From Roseovarius nitratireducens (GTDB lineage Bacteria > Pseudomonadota > Alphaproteobacteria > Rhodobacterales > Rhodobacteraceae), in the NCBI RefSeq assembly GCF_002925845.1, contig NZ_PDNI01000025.1:1-64000 (forward strand): a DNA stretch of 64,000 bases, in the 5' to 3' direction. Of this stretch, positions 42,728-51,600 are shown piece after piece. The stretch's first letter is position 1; the number at the start of each line of letters is the position of its first letter. The translations under genes were made by a program, and so were the position numbers. The notes under the pieces were generated by a model. The model made no database searches and was not told the origin of the DNA. It was given only the letters and a program-made list of their open reading frames with translations.

Positions 42728-43426
42728 TCAGCTGGGTAAATCTAATTGCAGCTCTGTGCACGCCCATTCTCTGTAGTCTGGTGAACAGTTCTTTAAGTAT
42801 TCGTTCGGGTCAATCTCGGTCAGCACAGTGTCTCTTGGCACCGTAAATCTGATCTGATGCGCAAGAAGGCATCCGATCACATAGTCATCAAATTCATCCT
42901 CATGAAACTTGCACGCGGCGATCCCAAAGTGCTTGCTGAGCAAGGGGTCAATGTTTGAGTAGATGAAGTTAAGACAGGCGTATTGAACATCGCAATCTCG
43001 GTCATCGACAAAGTGCTGGATTTGGTTTCGGAGCGCTGCAATGCGCCGATAGCTCTCTATGTTCGGAACTTTGATGCCGGAGGTGGCCCATAACACGCTC
43101 GGCAGTCTAGAGAAGTCATGTGTTCGGCCGTTTTTTAGCAGCCAATCCAAGTCAATGTCGTCATCAGTGGTTTTTTCGCCAATGTTCTTGAACAAGAGTA
43201 GAGGATGTTCTTTGGCAATGAGTGCCTTAAGAACGAGCTCTCCCGCATGAGCGGCGGCTAAAGGCGCAAGCGATTGTCGATGCTCCATTCCCGGATCAAA
43301 ATATACGGCGTCTGTGTTTGCCCGCTTCAACGCGTCAGTTGCGAGCCCCAAAATTCTCGTTGAGATACCCTTCAAACTTTCATGCATTGTATCGGCCGTG
43401 GATACGAACGCGTTCACTGAGGTCAA
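42728..43426 (-). CDS. HEPN-like protein paired with a GHKL ATPase
   Basis: 232 residues if started at TTG 43426, which overlaps the upstream stop (TTGA); ATG 43387 is an alternative. All-helical pattern with HAGELVLKALIAKEHPLLL (about 60-78), typical of HEPN/Abi-like families, and an RX4H motif R133-N-Q-I-Q-H138, the usual HEPN RNase signature. HEPN proteins are frequent toxins in defence and TA systems. Expressed after, and probably translationally coupled to, the GHKL gene. A+T content and rare codons set it apart from the plasmid backbone. Confidence 0.6.
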   Translation of the reverse strand: MTSVNAFVSTADTMHESLKGISTRILGLATDALKRANTDAVYFDPGMEHRQSLAPLAAAHAGELVLKALIAKEHPLLLFKNIGEKTTDDDIDLDWLLKNGRTHDFSRLPSVLWATSGIKVPNIESYRRIAALRNQIQHFVDDRDCDVQYACLNFIYSNIDPLLSKHFGIAACKFHEDEFDDYVIGCLLAHQIRFTVPRDTVLTEIDPNEYLKNCSPDYREWACTELQLDLPS

Positions 43427-45465
43427 TCATCAAGCAAAACTTTGCTGAAGGCTTGGTTTCGCTTCTTAGCCATAGAAACCAAGGTGTCATAGCCAAACGC
43501 TTGTATAAAAATTTCGCCGTTGTCGAAATAATGGGTCCAAATCTTAGGATCGTGGGGATTTTGGAAATTATGCCGTTTAAGGATTTTGATTAAGCTCGGA
43601 GTCAAATCGGCGATAATAAAGGCACTGCGGCGTGCAACTCGCTCAAACGACATGTGGGCACCATCCGTTCGAGTAATGCCGCCAGCAGCAATTGCCTTTT
43701 CCAGTGTGTCGATGACCTGCGTCACCGGATCGGATTTGGCTGGTCCAAAGCTGTAGTCGTCTCGGCTCGGCTTCTTAAACTCAACGATAGTCAAAGTGGT
43801 GCCATCCTCGTCACCTAAAACCATCGTATCATCATAAAACAAAAGGTCCGTGACCTTGTCACCTTTTTTGCGTCCGCCACCGTGCATTGTTCGATCACTC
43901 GACACATACGGTAAGAAAGCAAGAGCGTCGTCGATCAGCCAAAGGTTATGCTGGAAATACTCGATATCTACACTGTCACTGAACCGGCGAAATATCAGAG
44001 AATGAACCTCATCCTCAGAACCACGCTTCTTCGAATCGTCAAATTTTCGAGCCGCGTCGAGTAGCTCAATAATGCTCTTGCGATGGATGACATACTCGGC
44101 AAGTGCTTCCTTCTTTCCAGCATCAATGCGGCTCGCCAAATCTTTGATTTTTTCAGCGTATGACGCTGGATCATTGGCAGCCTCAGTTATCTGCTTGAGC
44201 AAATCTCCTGTGTTGCGATACCGAGATAGCGCGAGGTCTTGAACGAACTCTTCTGGCCCCCAGTGATTTGGTTTCTTGGCGACATACTCCGAAAGCGATT
44301 GCCCCTTTAGGCCCAAGCGCAAGATCGGGTTCTCGTGCAAGGCGACATTGAGTTTCTGCGCCTGCCCGGTTTTGATCTTTTCGATCTGCTGCTTTTCTCG
44401 GTCCTGAATCTTGTCACAGACAGCGCCCACGATTTCTTCAACCGCCTTGGGCGGCAGGTCCAAGCTGGTGCGCGAGTCGTTCAGACGGGTTTCAAAGGCA
44501 TCGCCTCGCACGACTGCAACAATGATAAATTTGCTGTCGTCCTCGTCCACGAAATGCGTGGCACCCAGCTTGTTTGACAGGTCGCGGGGGTGTCCAACAA
44601 TCCGGTCTGCCGCGGCGAAAAGAAGGCAATGGCTCTTGAACTGTTTCGTCTTGGGTATCTTGGTCAGCGTATAGTTTAGGGTGCATGTTGCGCCGTCGAT
44701 AGCAGTGTCGATCTGGCCCGCAGCATGTTCAACGAAGATCGCTTTGAAGTAGCTGGTGATGTTCTCTGGTTCTTCATCGTCGAATTGAAGAAGGATTTCT
44801 GGCAACCCGCGATACAAGAAATATGGGAGAAAGTGTGATCCGATTTGATCTTTTACATCCTGCTTTGACAAACCGCCAATAAGATCGAACCAATCATTCA
44901 GTGGCTCATCCAGCTCGACACACAAGCCGCAGCCGGGAAAGTCAGGTTCACCGTCATGGAAAATGATTTCCTCGTCCTGCGAAATGTCAAAGCGGAAAGT
45001 CTTCGTCGCCTCGGCAGCAGCCGTTTCAAACCTGCTGGAGTAGTGAATACGCGAAAACACTTTGAACGCTATAAAGCGACCAAATCCGCGTCCGCGCTTG
45101 CTGAGCTTGTATCCGCTAAAAGGCGTCCTAAACGACCTATAGTTTTCGTCATTCAGACCGACGCCATTGTCGGTGACGCTAATCATCACCTTGTCAGGGT
45201 CATTTAGGTTTTCGAATTTGACGAGGATCTTTCCCTTGCGAGATGCTTGGTCGTCGAAACGCTGTTCGATTCCGTCCATCGAATTTGAAAGCGCCTCGAA
45301 TACGGGCAGCAGGAAGCCTTGCACGTTTACCGACAAGTTGGTGCGTTCGAGAACAGCCGGCATGTCCGGCTTGATCAAGGCATCGGCATCATGCCCAGGA
45401 GCTCTTTCGCCATCCATATTGTTATCCTTGCTCACCACTATGGCGGGACCACTGTCGTATTCCAT
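43423..45465 (-). CDS. GHKL ATPase fused to a PD-(D/E)XK-like nuclease domain
   Basis: 680 residues. N-terminal GHKL (HSP90/MutL/MORC-type) ATPase: N box E57-ALSN61-SMD64, G1 box VTDNGVGL (D99-G101) and G2 box KRGRGFGRF (123-131). The central ~300 residues are mostly helical with a charged coiled coil (about 340-470). The C-terminal part has a PD-(D/E)XK-like pattern: Asp in KVTDLLFYDD (about 538) and TLTIVEFKKP (E-x-K, about 562-566), followed by TQVIDTLEKAI as in Shedu-type nucleases. GHKL-nuclease fusions are known beside restriction systems (prokaryotic MORC relatives). Together with the HEPN gene it forms a candidate anti-phage module. Confidence 0.72.
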   Translation of the reverse strand: MEYDSGPAIVVSKDNNMDGERAPGHDADALIKPDMPAVLERTNLSVNVQGFLLPVFEALSNSMDGIEQRFDDQASRKGKILVKFENLNDPDKVMISVTDNGVGLNDENYRSFRTPFSGYKLSKRGRGFGRFIAFKVFSRIHYSSRFETAAAEATKTFRFDISQDEEIIFHDGEPDFPGCGLCVELDEPLNDWFDLIGGLSKQDVKDQIGSHFLPYFLYRGLPEILLQFDDEEPENITSYFKAIFVEHAAGQIDTAIDGATCTLNYTLTKIPKTKQFKSHCLLFAAADRIVGHPRDLSNKLGATHFVDEDDSKFIIVAVVRGDAFETRLNDSRTSLDLPPKAVEEIVGAVCDKIQDREKQQIEKIKTGQAQKLNVALHENPILRLGLKGQSLSEYVAKKPNHWGPEEFVQDLALSRYRNTGDLLKQITEAANDPASYAEKIKDLASRIDAGKKEALAEYVIHRKSIIELLDAARKFDDSKKRGSEDEVHSLIFRRFSDSVDIEYFQHNLWLIDDALAFLPYVSSDRTMHGGGRKKGDKVTDLLFYDDTMVLGDEDGTTLTIVEFKKPSRDDYSFGPAKSDPVTQVIDTLEKAIAAGGITRTDGAHMSFERVARRSAFIIADLTPSLIKILKRHNFQNPHDPKIWTHYFDNGEIFIQAFGYDTLVSMAKKRNQAFSKVLLDD

Positions 45466-45656
45466 GTGTTGATAGCAGGGAAGGCTTGCGTCCGCATCCT
45501 TAAACCTAGGGCAATGTCCGCTTTGCCGCTGTCAAACAAATGCACTGCAAGTACAGCGAATGCCTGCAATCCGCCCTGCACGTTGCTGATGCTGCGGATG
45601 CGAGCAAATTGCGCGCAGATGCAGCGAACGACTGGAAGGTCCCGCAAAGCTGCCCG

Positions 45657-45941
45657 TCACTCGGCCTTGCTGAAATCCCGCGCGAGAATTTCCCGCGCAT
45701 GCGCGACCCCTTCTGGGGTCAGGCTCAGCGATTTCGCCTTGCGCCTCGGATCCTCGATCAGACCTTTGTCATGGAGCCGGTCGGTGATGGCCCAATCGAC
45801 CCCCTTCCAGACCTGATCGCCGTAGTGCAACGTGAGGCTGAGGATCGCGAGAACCGCATCATCGATCTTGTCGGTGTCAAGTGCCATCTCCCGCTCGTTT
45901 TCTTGATGGGGAGGGTTTTGCGCAATGTCACCGCGCTTCAT
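45657..45941 (-). CDS. DUF6429-like small protein
   Basis: 94 residues; ATG 45941 overlaps the upstream WGR stop (ATGA), though family N-termini would fit the internal ATG 45887 (MALDTDKIDDAVLAIL). The pattern DTDKIDDAVLAILSL..LHYG..WKG.DW...DRLHDKGLI matches DUF6429; LSLTPEGV near the end resembles a winged-helix wing. Role unknown; commonly found on mobile DNA. Confidence 0.6.
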   Translation of the reverse strand: MKRGDIAQNPPHQENEREMALDTDKIDDAVLAILSLTLHYGDQVWKGVDWAITDRLHDKGLIEDPRRKAKSLSLTPEGVAHAREILARDFSKAE

Positions 45942-46240
45942 GCATATCCCCGCCGCTTCTTTACCGCCGCAAGCTTCATCAGTGCGGTCACGGCGCGCCC
46001 TTCATCCGGATGCTGCTCGATCATCATCTGCCCGCGCGCGCCAATGCGGCCCCATTCGCGCACCAAGCTGGCGCCCCCAAAGAGATCGGGCTGAATGCTC
46101 ATGCGGTAAAACCGCCGCATGTTGCAGGCTGGATCGATCCGCCGCATCTGCAGGTCGGTCGGGAACACCTCAAGTTGAGCGACAGAGTGAGACATATCGT
46201 GATCCAGCAGGCTTTCTTCCATAATATCAAGTGGACGCAT
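45938..46240 (-). CDS. WGR-domain protein
   Basis: 100 residues from ATG 46240 (AAGGTGG upstream). Contains the WGR core: RFYRMSIQPDLFGGASLVREWGRIGARGQMMIEQHPDEGRAV. WGR domains bind nucleic acid ends in PARPs and occur as small stand-alone proteins on alphaproteobacterial plasmids, where their job is not established. Coupled to the DUF6429-like gene. Confidence 0.78.
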   Translation of the reverse strand: MRPLDIMEESLLDHDMSHSVAQLEVFPTDLQMRRIDPACNMRRFYRMSIQPDLFGGASLVREWGRIGARGQMMIEQHPDEGRAVTALMKLAAVKKRRGYA

Positions 46241-46280
46241 GCCCTGCCACCTTGATTTCCCCGCGAGGGGAAAAGGGGGC

Positions 46281-47213
46281 TCACGCCCCCTTCTCGAACT
46301 TCATGACCGGGATGCCGAGCTTTTTGGCTTTGTCGGCAAGGTTCTCCTGGATGCCGGTGCCCGGGAAGACGAGGACACCCACGGGGAGCACATCCAGCAT
46401 CGCGTCGTTGCGCTTGAAGGGGGCGGCTTTCGCATGCTTGGTCCAGTCAGGCTTGAAGGCCACCTGCGTCACGCCCCGGGCGTCGGCCCATTTGGCGGCG
46501 ATAAGTTCTGCGCCCTTCGGGCTTCCACCGTGCAGAAGGACCATGTCGGGATACTTGGTCCGGACCTGATCGAGCTTGCCCCAGATCAGGCGGTGATCGT
46601 TGAAGTCGGTCCCGCCGGTGAGGGCAACCTTGGGGCCTGCGGGCAACATCACCTCGGTCTCTGCGCGGCGCTTGGCGGCGAGGAAGTCGCGGCTGTCGAT
46701 CAGCGCGGCCGTCATGTGCTGGCGGTTCACCATTGATCCAGTGCGGGGGCGCCAGGTCGATCCCGTGTGATGGACGAACTCGGTCGCGGCGTGATCGCGC
46801 ATCATGTCCATGCAATTCCGCCGTTCGATCAGGGTCAGGCCTTCGGCCGTGAGGCGCTCGAGTTCGACGGATTTCACCTCGGAGCCGTCCTGCTCCCGCT
46901 GGAGGCGGCGCTGCGCCTGTTCGTTTTCATCAAGCGACCGCTCAACCCTCGCCGTGGCACGGTGGAAGAGGTTGACCTGGCCCCAGAGCACCTCTTCGAG
47001 GTCGGGTTCCATGCGGGTGTCTTCCAGGGTCGCGACGAGGGCATCGAAGATGTCGGCGACTGCGACCGCGAGGCGCTGCCCATCGGGCATCGGGCGCGGA
47101 TCGGGCTCATCAAAGGGGCGGAAGCCGTAAAGCTGCAACTCGTCGAGCGCATGGGCGGTCTGGGATGCGGTGTGGGCGGGCTCATACGCATCGTCGTGGG
47201 TGTGGATCGTCAT
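46281..47213 (-). CDS. DUF2493 (SLOG-like) plasmid protein
   Basis: 310 residues from ATG 47213 (MTIHTHDDAYEP). The C-terminal ~130 residues form a Rossmann-like DUF2493/SLOG domain: KVALTGGTDFNDHRLIWGKLD, VLLHGGSPKGAELIAAKWADA, then VLVFPGTGIQENLADKAKKLGIPV. SLOG domains bind or process nucleotide-derived ligands. The N-terminal part is helical. Frequent neighbour of the Toprim and strawberry-notch genes on conjugative plasmids. Confidence 0.75.
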   Translation of the reverse strand: MTIHTHDDAYEPAHTASQTAHALDELQLYGFRPFDEPDPRPMPDGQRLAVAVADIFDALVATLEDTRMEPDLEEVLWGQVNLFHRATARVERSLDENEQAQRRLQREQDGSEVKSVELERLTAEGLTLIERRNCMDMMRDHAATEFVHHTGSTWRPRTGSMVNRQHMTAALIDSRDFLAAKRRAETEVMLPAGPKVALTGGTDFNDHRLIWGKLDQVRTKYPDMVLLHGGSPKGAELIAAKWADARGVTQVAFKPDWTKHAKAAPFKRNDAMLDVLPVGVLVFPGTGIQENLADKAKKLGIPVMKFEKGA

Positions 47214-47288
47214 GTGTTTCTTGCCTCCGGGCCTGTCTCGTCCGCGCGACAATCCGCGCGGCCTTCATGGGCTGCGAAAGCTGTCACT

Positions 47289-47416
47289 GGGGACGTCCCC
47301 TCACCCCGCCTTCGGGGCCGGAACGCATGTGGAGGAGGGCGGCAGGCAAGCTATTTGTTTCGCGATGCAAAGCGGGGGCTCGTCCCCCGCGGCGGAAATG
47401 GCTTGCCTGCCGCCCT
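47289..47416. repeat. Nested hairpins in the 370-base gap between DUF2493 and Toprim genes
   Basis: A perfect 16-base inverted repeat (47336-47351 with 47401-47416; arms AGGGCGGCAGGCAAGC and complement) encloses GCGGGGG (47372-47378)/CCCCCGC (47384-47390). A separate 12-base perfect palindrome GGGGACGTCCCC lies at 47289-47300. No T-run follows, so these are not ordinary terminators. A single-strand origin, protein site or repeat element is possible. Confidence 0.6.
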
Positions 47417-47583
47417 TGATGGGGCGTCCCCTTTGACGGCCGCCTGCCCATCTCTTGAAGGCCGCTCGGGTGTCGGGTGGATGATATTTACCCGGGAAGA
47501 AGCAAAGGTGATGATCCACACCCACGACAGGACTGCAGGACCCCTACCCCCTCAGCCCCTGACCGCTCTCTGCGCGATGCAGC

Positions 47584-48615
47584 TCAGCCCAACAGGCGCT
47601 GCCGATCCTCGCGCCCGATCTGCCCTACCAGATGCTGGCGCAACACCTCCGCGCCGTTCGCCCGGAGATCATCGTTGAAATCCCCGAGAAGCGGCTCGAG
47701 CACTTGGGCTGCAATCCCGACCTCGGTCGCTCTGGCGCTCAACCTCTCTGCCGCGCGTTGCCCGGCAGGATCGCGGTCGATGGCGATGTAGAGGCGCTGC
47801 ACCCCCTCCGGCAGCAGGACGGCCCCGAGATGACCCGACGAGAGCGCCGCCCAGACGGGAAGGCCGGGGGCTACCTCGAACAAGGACAGCATGGTCTCGA
47901 TGCCTTCGCCGACGACGAGGATGTCCTCATGTGGGGTCAGCCTGACGGCATTGCCAAGTAGGTGACCCATGGCCCGCCGCTGCGTTTTGACATCCGCTTT
48001 CCCCTGACCGTCAAGAGCCAGCCAGGTGCGATGCACACCCTGCAAAGCCCCTGCCCCATCTGTGACCGCAGCTATCAGCGCCGGTCTGGGGATGCTCCGG
48101 GTCTGACCCTCATCCCGATGCCAGCACTTCGGGTGGAAGCGCAGCGCATTCGTCAAGCCGCCTTGGGTGATGCCCCGGGCGCGAAGGTACGTGTCGGCAA
48201 GCGTGCCTGCGACTGGCATAGCGGCTGCAAAGAGCCGCGCCGCCGCGGCTGGTGTGCCACCGGGGGCCTGGGCCTTCTTCGGCACTGGCCTATCCGGGCG
48301 GACCGGCTGCGGACGGCCCAAATGCGCTCGGGCCTCGGCCAGAAGATCGGGAAAGCGCGAGATCCCGGTTCGCTCGCGGATGATGTCGAGGAGATCGCCA
48401 TGCAGTCCGACAGCCGCGTCCTGCCATTTGCCTCGGGCTCCCGGTCCTGATGTGGGTCCAGTCAGCCGCACGAAGAGCGACCGGCCGGGATTGTTCTGCA
48501 AATCGCCGACGATCCAGTAGGAACCTTCCCGCCGTCCGGCGGGAAGGTAGGCGCGACACACGCTCTCTGCGTTCTCCGCCAGAGCGCGGATCACATCTTC
48601 GGTCTCGGAATACAT
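47584..48615 (-). CDS. Toprim-domain primase-like protein
   Basis: 343 residues. N-terminal region with YWIVGDLQNNPGRSLFVRLTG; central ARGIT..LRFHP pattern found in plasmid primase-like proteins; Toprim domain in the C-terminal third with catalytic Glu in LVVGEGIETMLS and DxD-like acidic residues in LYIAIDRDPAGQRAA. Probably primes or repairs plasmid DNA. Ends 4 bases... before nothing on its own strand; it is immediately downstream of the strawberry-notch gene (3-base gap) and surely cotranscribed. Confidence 0.8.
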   Translation of the reverse strand: MYSETEDVIRALAENAESVCRAYLPAGRREGSYWIVGDLQNNPGRSLFVRLTGPTSGPGARGKWQDAAVGLHGDLLDIIRERTGISRFPDLLAEARAHLGRPQPVRPDRPVPKKAQAPGGTPAAAARLFAAAMPVAGTLADTYLRARGITQGGLTNALRFHPKCWHRDEGQTRSIPRPALIAAVTDGAGALQGVHRTWLALDGQGKADVKTQRRAMGHLLGNAVRLTPHEDILVVGEGIETMLSLFEVAPGLPVWAALSSGHLGAVLLPEGVQRLYIAIDRDPAGQRAAERLSARATEVGIAAQVLEPLLGDFNDDLRANGAEVLRQHLVGQIGREDRQRLLG

Positions 48616-48618
48616 GGC

Positions 48619-51600
48619 TCAGCACCCTCCGCGCGCATGTATTCCTGTCACGGGACAACGTGCAAGAAGACGATCAAGCACTGCGATGCCGCTGGAGTCT
48701 GCGGGGCAGAAGAGCCGCAGCTTCCAGGCGATGATCTCCGAGAAGAACCCATCGGCCTTGAGCCGGTCCTTGGCGGCCTCAGAAAAGCCCGACAGCTCGA
48801 TCCGGTTGACGCCCATGACGCGCGAGCGGTGCAGCTCCGTCCCTTCGGCCAAGCGCACCACGGTCTTGCCCTCCAGAACGAGGGCATGAACCTGTGCGGC
48901 TGTCAGCTGCGGCGCGTCAGCGGCCAGCGTGGTCGCGACCCAGGCGGGCGAAACGCGGCGGCCGATGATGCGCTGGCCATCGTCGGTTTGTAGTCGGTAG
49001 ACGCGGGTTTCATCCTGCGGCAGTTGCTTCCAGATCGGCAGCAGTAGGCCAGACACGATGTGCAGGGTGGCTTCCGAGAACTCCGGCACCTCGGCCAGTT
49101 CCGCGGTCCATGCGGCAGTGAAGGCCGCCCGATCTGCCTCAAGCCAGTGGGTGTCTTCCATGATCTTCATAGGCACGGTGCTGGCGTCAGTCGGGCGGAT
49201 CAGCCGCAGGCGCGGTTGGATCGTGCAATCGTCCAGCATCAGGCTGGTGGCAGGCACCTGCACAGCAGCCCGATTTGAGCGGCTGTTGATCAGGAGGCGC
49301 GCCTTGGGGTCCTCGAGCCAGTCGAGCGCATCCGCCAGCGACAGCGGCGTGTTGCGCTGCTTTTGCGCGATGGTCAGGAGCTGGGTTTCTGCGCCAGAGC
49401 CGGGATGAGTGTAGATGACGCGCGCATCCGTGACGCGGAAGCTCTCGGCGCGCAGGGTCTCGAGCCCAACGTCATAGACCCCGGCAGCGATGGCCCCCTC
49501 AATGCGCTGGTCGAGAAGTTCTTCGAAGGCCGAGAAGAGCACCGCCTGCAAATGAATCGTCAGCGCCAGAAGGCGGTTGAGGAAGGTCGTGATGGGCGGC
49601 AGGTCGTCTTTGAGGCCGTTGTCATCGGTCAGGCTGAGTCCCGTCGCATCTTCGAAGGCCCCAAGGGAGCAGCCCGCCACATCGCCGCGATAGATGCGGC
49701 GGTAGAGCTGGCGCAGCGCATCGCGGGCATAGGGGGACTCCAGATTGTCCTCGGGACGGAACAGCCCCTGCCCCCCGGTCTGGCGCTGGCCGCGCGTGAT
49801 GGCCCCGAGCGTGTCGAGACGGCGCGCGATGGTCGACAGGAATCGCTTTTCCGCCTTCACGTCGGTGGCCACCGGCCGGAAGAGCGGCGGTTGCGCCTGA
49901 TTGGTGCGGTTGGTGCGGCCCAAGCCCTGAATGGCCGCATCGGCTTTCCAGCCCGGTTCCAGAAGGTAATGTACCCGCAGGCGCTGGTTCTTGGCCCCCA
50001 GATCAGCGTGATAGCTGCGCCCCGTGCCGCCGGCATCCGAGAAGATCAGGATGCGCTTCTGGTCATCCATGAAGGCGGCGGTTTCCGCGAGATTGGCCGA
50101 TCCCGCCCGGGATTCGACCACAAGCCGCGCGGCATGCCCCTCGCCCTTGCGCACAATGCGGCGCGACCGGCCCGTCACCTCGGCCACGAGGTCGGTGCCG
50201 AAGCGCTGGACGATCTGGTCGAGCGCACCCGGCACGGGCGGCAGCGACGCCAGCTTCTCGATCAACGCATCGCGCCTGCGGGCCGCTTCGCGGCATTCCA
50301 CCGGCTGACCATCGCGCATGACAGGCCGGGACGAGAGGTTGCCCTCGCTGTCGGTGAAGGGCTCGTGGAGCTGTACCGGGAAGGAATGGGCGAGGTAGTC
50401 CAGTACGTATTCCCGCGGGGTGATGTCGACGCGGATGTCGTTCCATTCGTCGGTCGCGATCTCCGACAGGCGCCGCTCCATCAGCGCCTCACCTGTCGAG
50501 ACGATCTGGATCACCGCTGCATGGCCAGCCGCGAGATCGGCGTCGATGGCGGCGATCAGCGTGGGGGTTTTCATCGAGGTCAGCAGATGGCCGAAGAAGC
50601 GCTGCTTGGCAGACTCGAAAGCCGAGCGCGCGGCAGACTTGGCCTGCCGGTTCAGCGTGCCGTACTCACCCGTGATGTTCGCCGCTTCCATCGCGGCGGC
50701 CAGGTTGTTGTGAATAATGGCGAAGGCCCCGGCATAGGCATCATAGAGGCCGCGCTGTTCGGGGGTCAGCGCATGTTCCAGCATCTCGTATTCGACGCCG
50801 TCATAGGAAAGCGAGCGGGCAGTGTAGAGACCGAGGGAGCGCAGGTCGCGGGCGAGAACCTCCATGGCCGCCACGCCACCGGCTTCAATCGCCTCTACGA
50901 ATTCCGCCCGGGTGGCAAATGGGAAGTCCTCCCCGCCCCAAAGACCGAGGCGTTGCGCATAGGCGAGGTTATGCACCGAGGTCGCGCCGGTGGCCGAGAC
51001 ATAGACCACGCGGGCATTCGGCAACCTGTGCTGCAGGCGCAGACCCGCCCTGCCCTGCTGCGAGGCCGTGACATCGCCGCGCTCGCCCTTCGATCCGGCG
51101 GCATTGGCCATCGCATGGCTTTCGTCAAACAAGATGACCCCGTCAAAATCCGCCCCCAGCCAATCAACGATCTGGTCGACGCGGGATTTCTTGGCCCCGC
51201 GCTCCTCGGAGCGCAGCGTGGCATAGGTGGTGAACAGGATGCCCTCGGTGAGCGGAATGTCGCGGCCTTGTGCAAAGCGCGACAGCGGCGTGACCAGCAA
51301 GCGCTCCTGCCCAAGTGCGGACCAGTCGCGCTGCGCATCCTCCAGCAGCTTGTCGCTTTTGGAAATCCAGAGCGCCTTGCGCCGACCTTGGGCCCAGTTG
51401 TCAAGCACGATCCCGGCTGACTGGCGGCCCTTGCCCGCACCCGTGCCGTCGCCCAGGAAAAACCCGCGCCGGAAACGGATGGCGTCTGGATCGTCGTCCT
51501 TGGCGGCCAAGACCATGTCGCCGGTCTCATCCACGCACCAGGACCCGGCAAGATGCGCGCAATGCGCCTCGCCGGCGTAGATCACGGTCTCGAGCTGCGC

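Noticed and set aside
42437-42739. 100-codon rightward frame
   Set aside because: Cys/Arg/His-rich composition, no ribosome site, runs into the HEPN-like gene on the other strand.
47336-47416. Intrinsic terminator
   Set aside because: Strong stem but no following T-run on either strand.
49363-51420. 685-codon open frame antisense to the strawberry-notch gene
   Set aside because: Third-position G+C shadow; sense frame has helicase motifs throughout.
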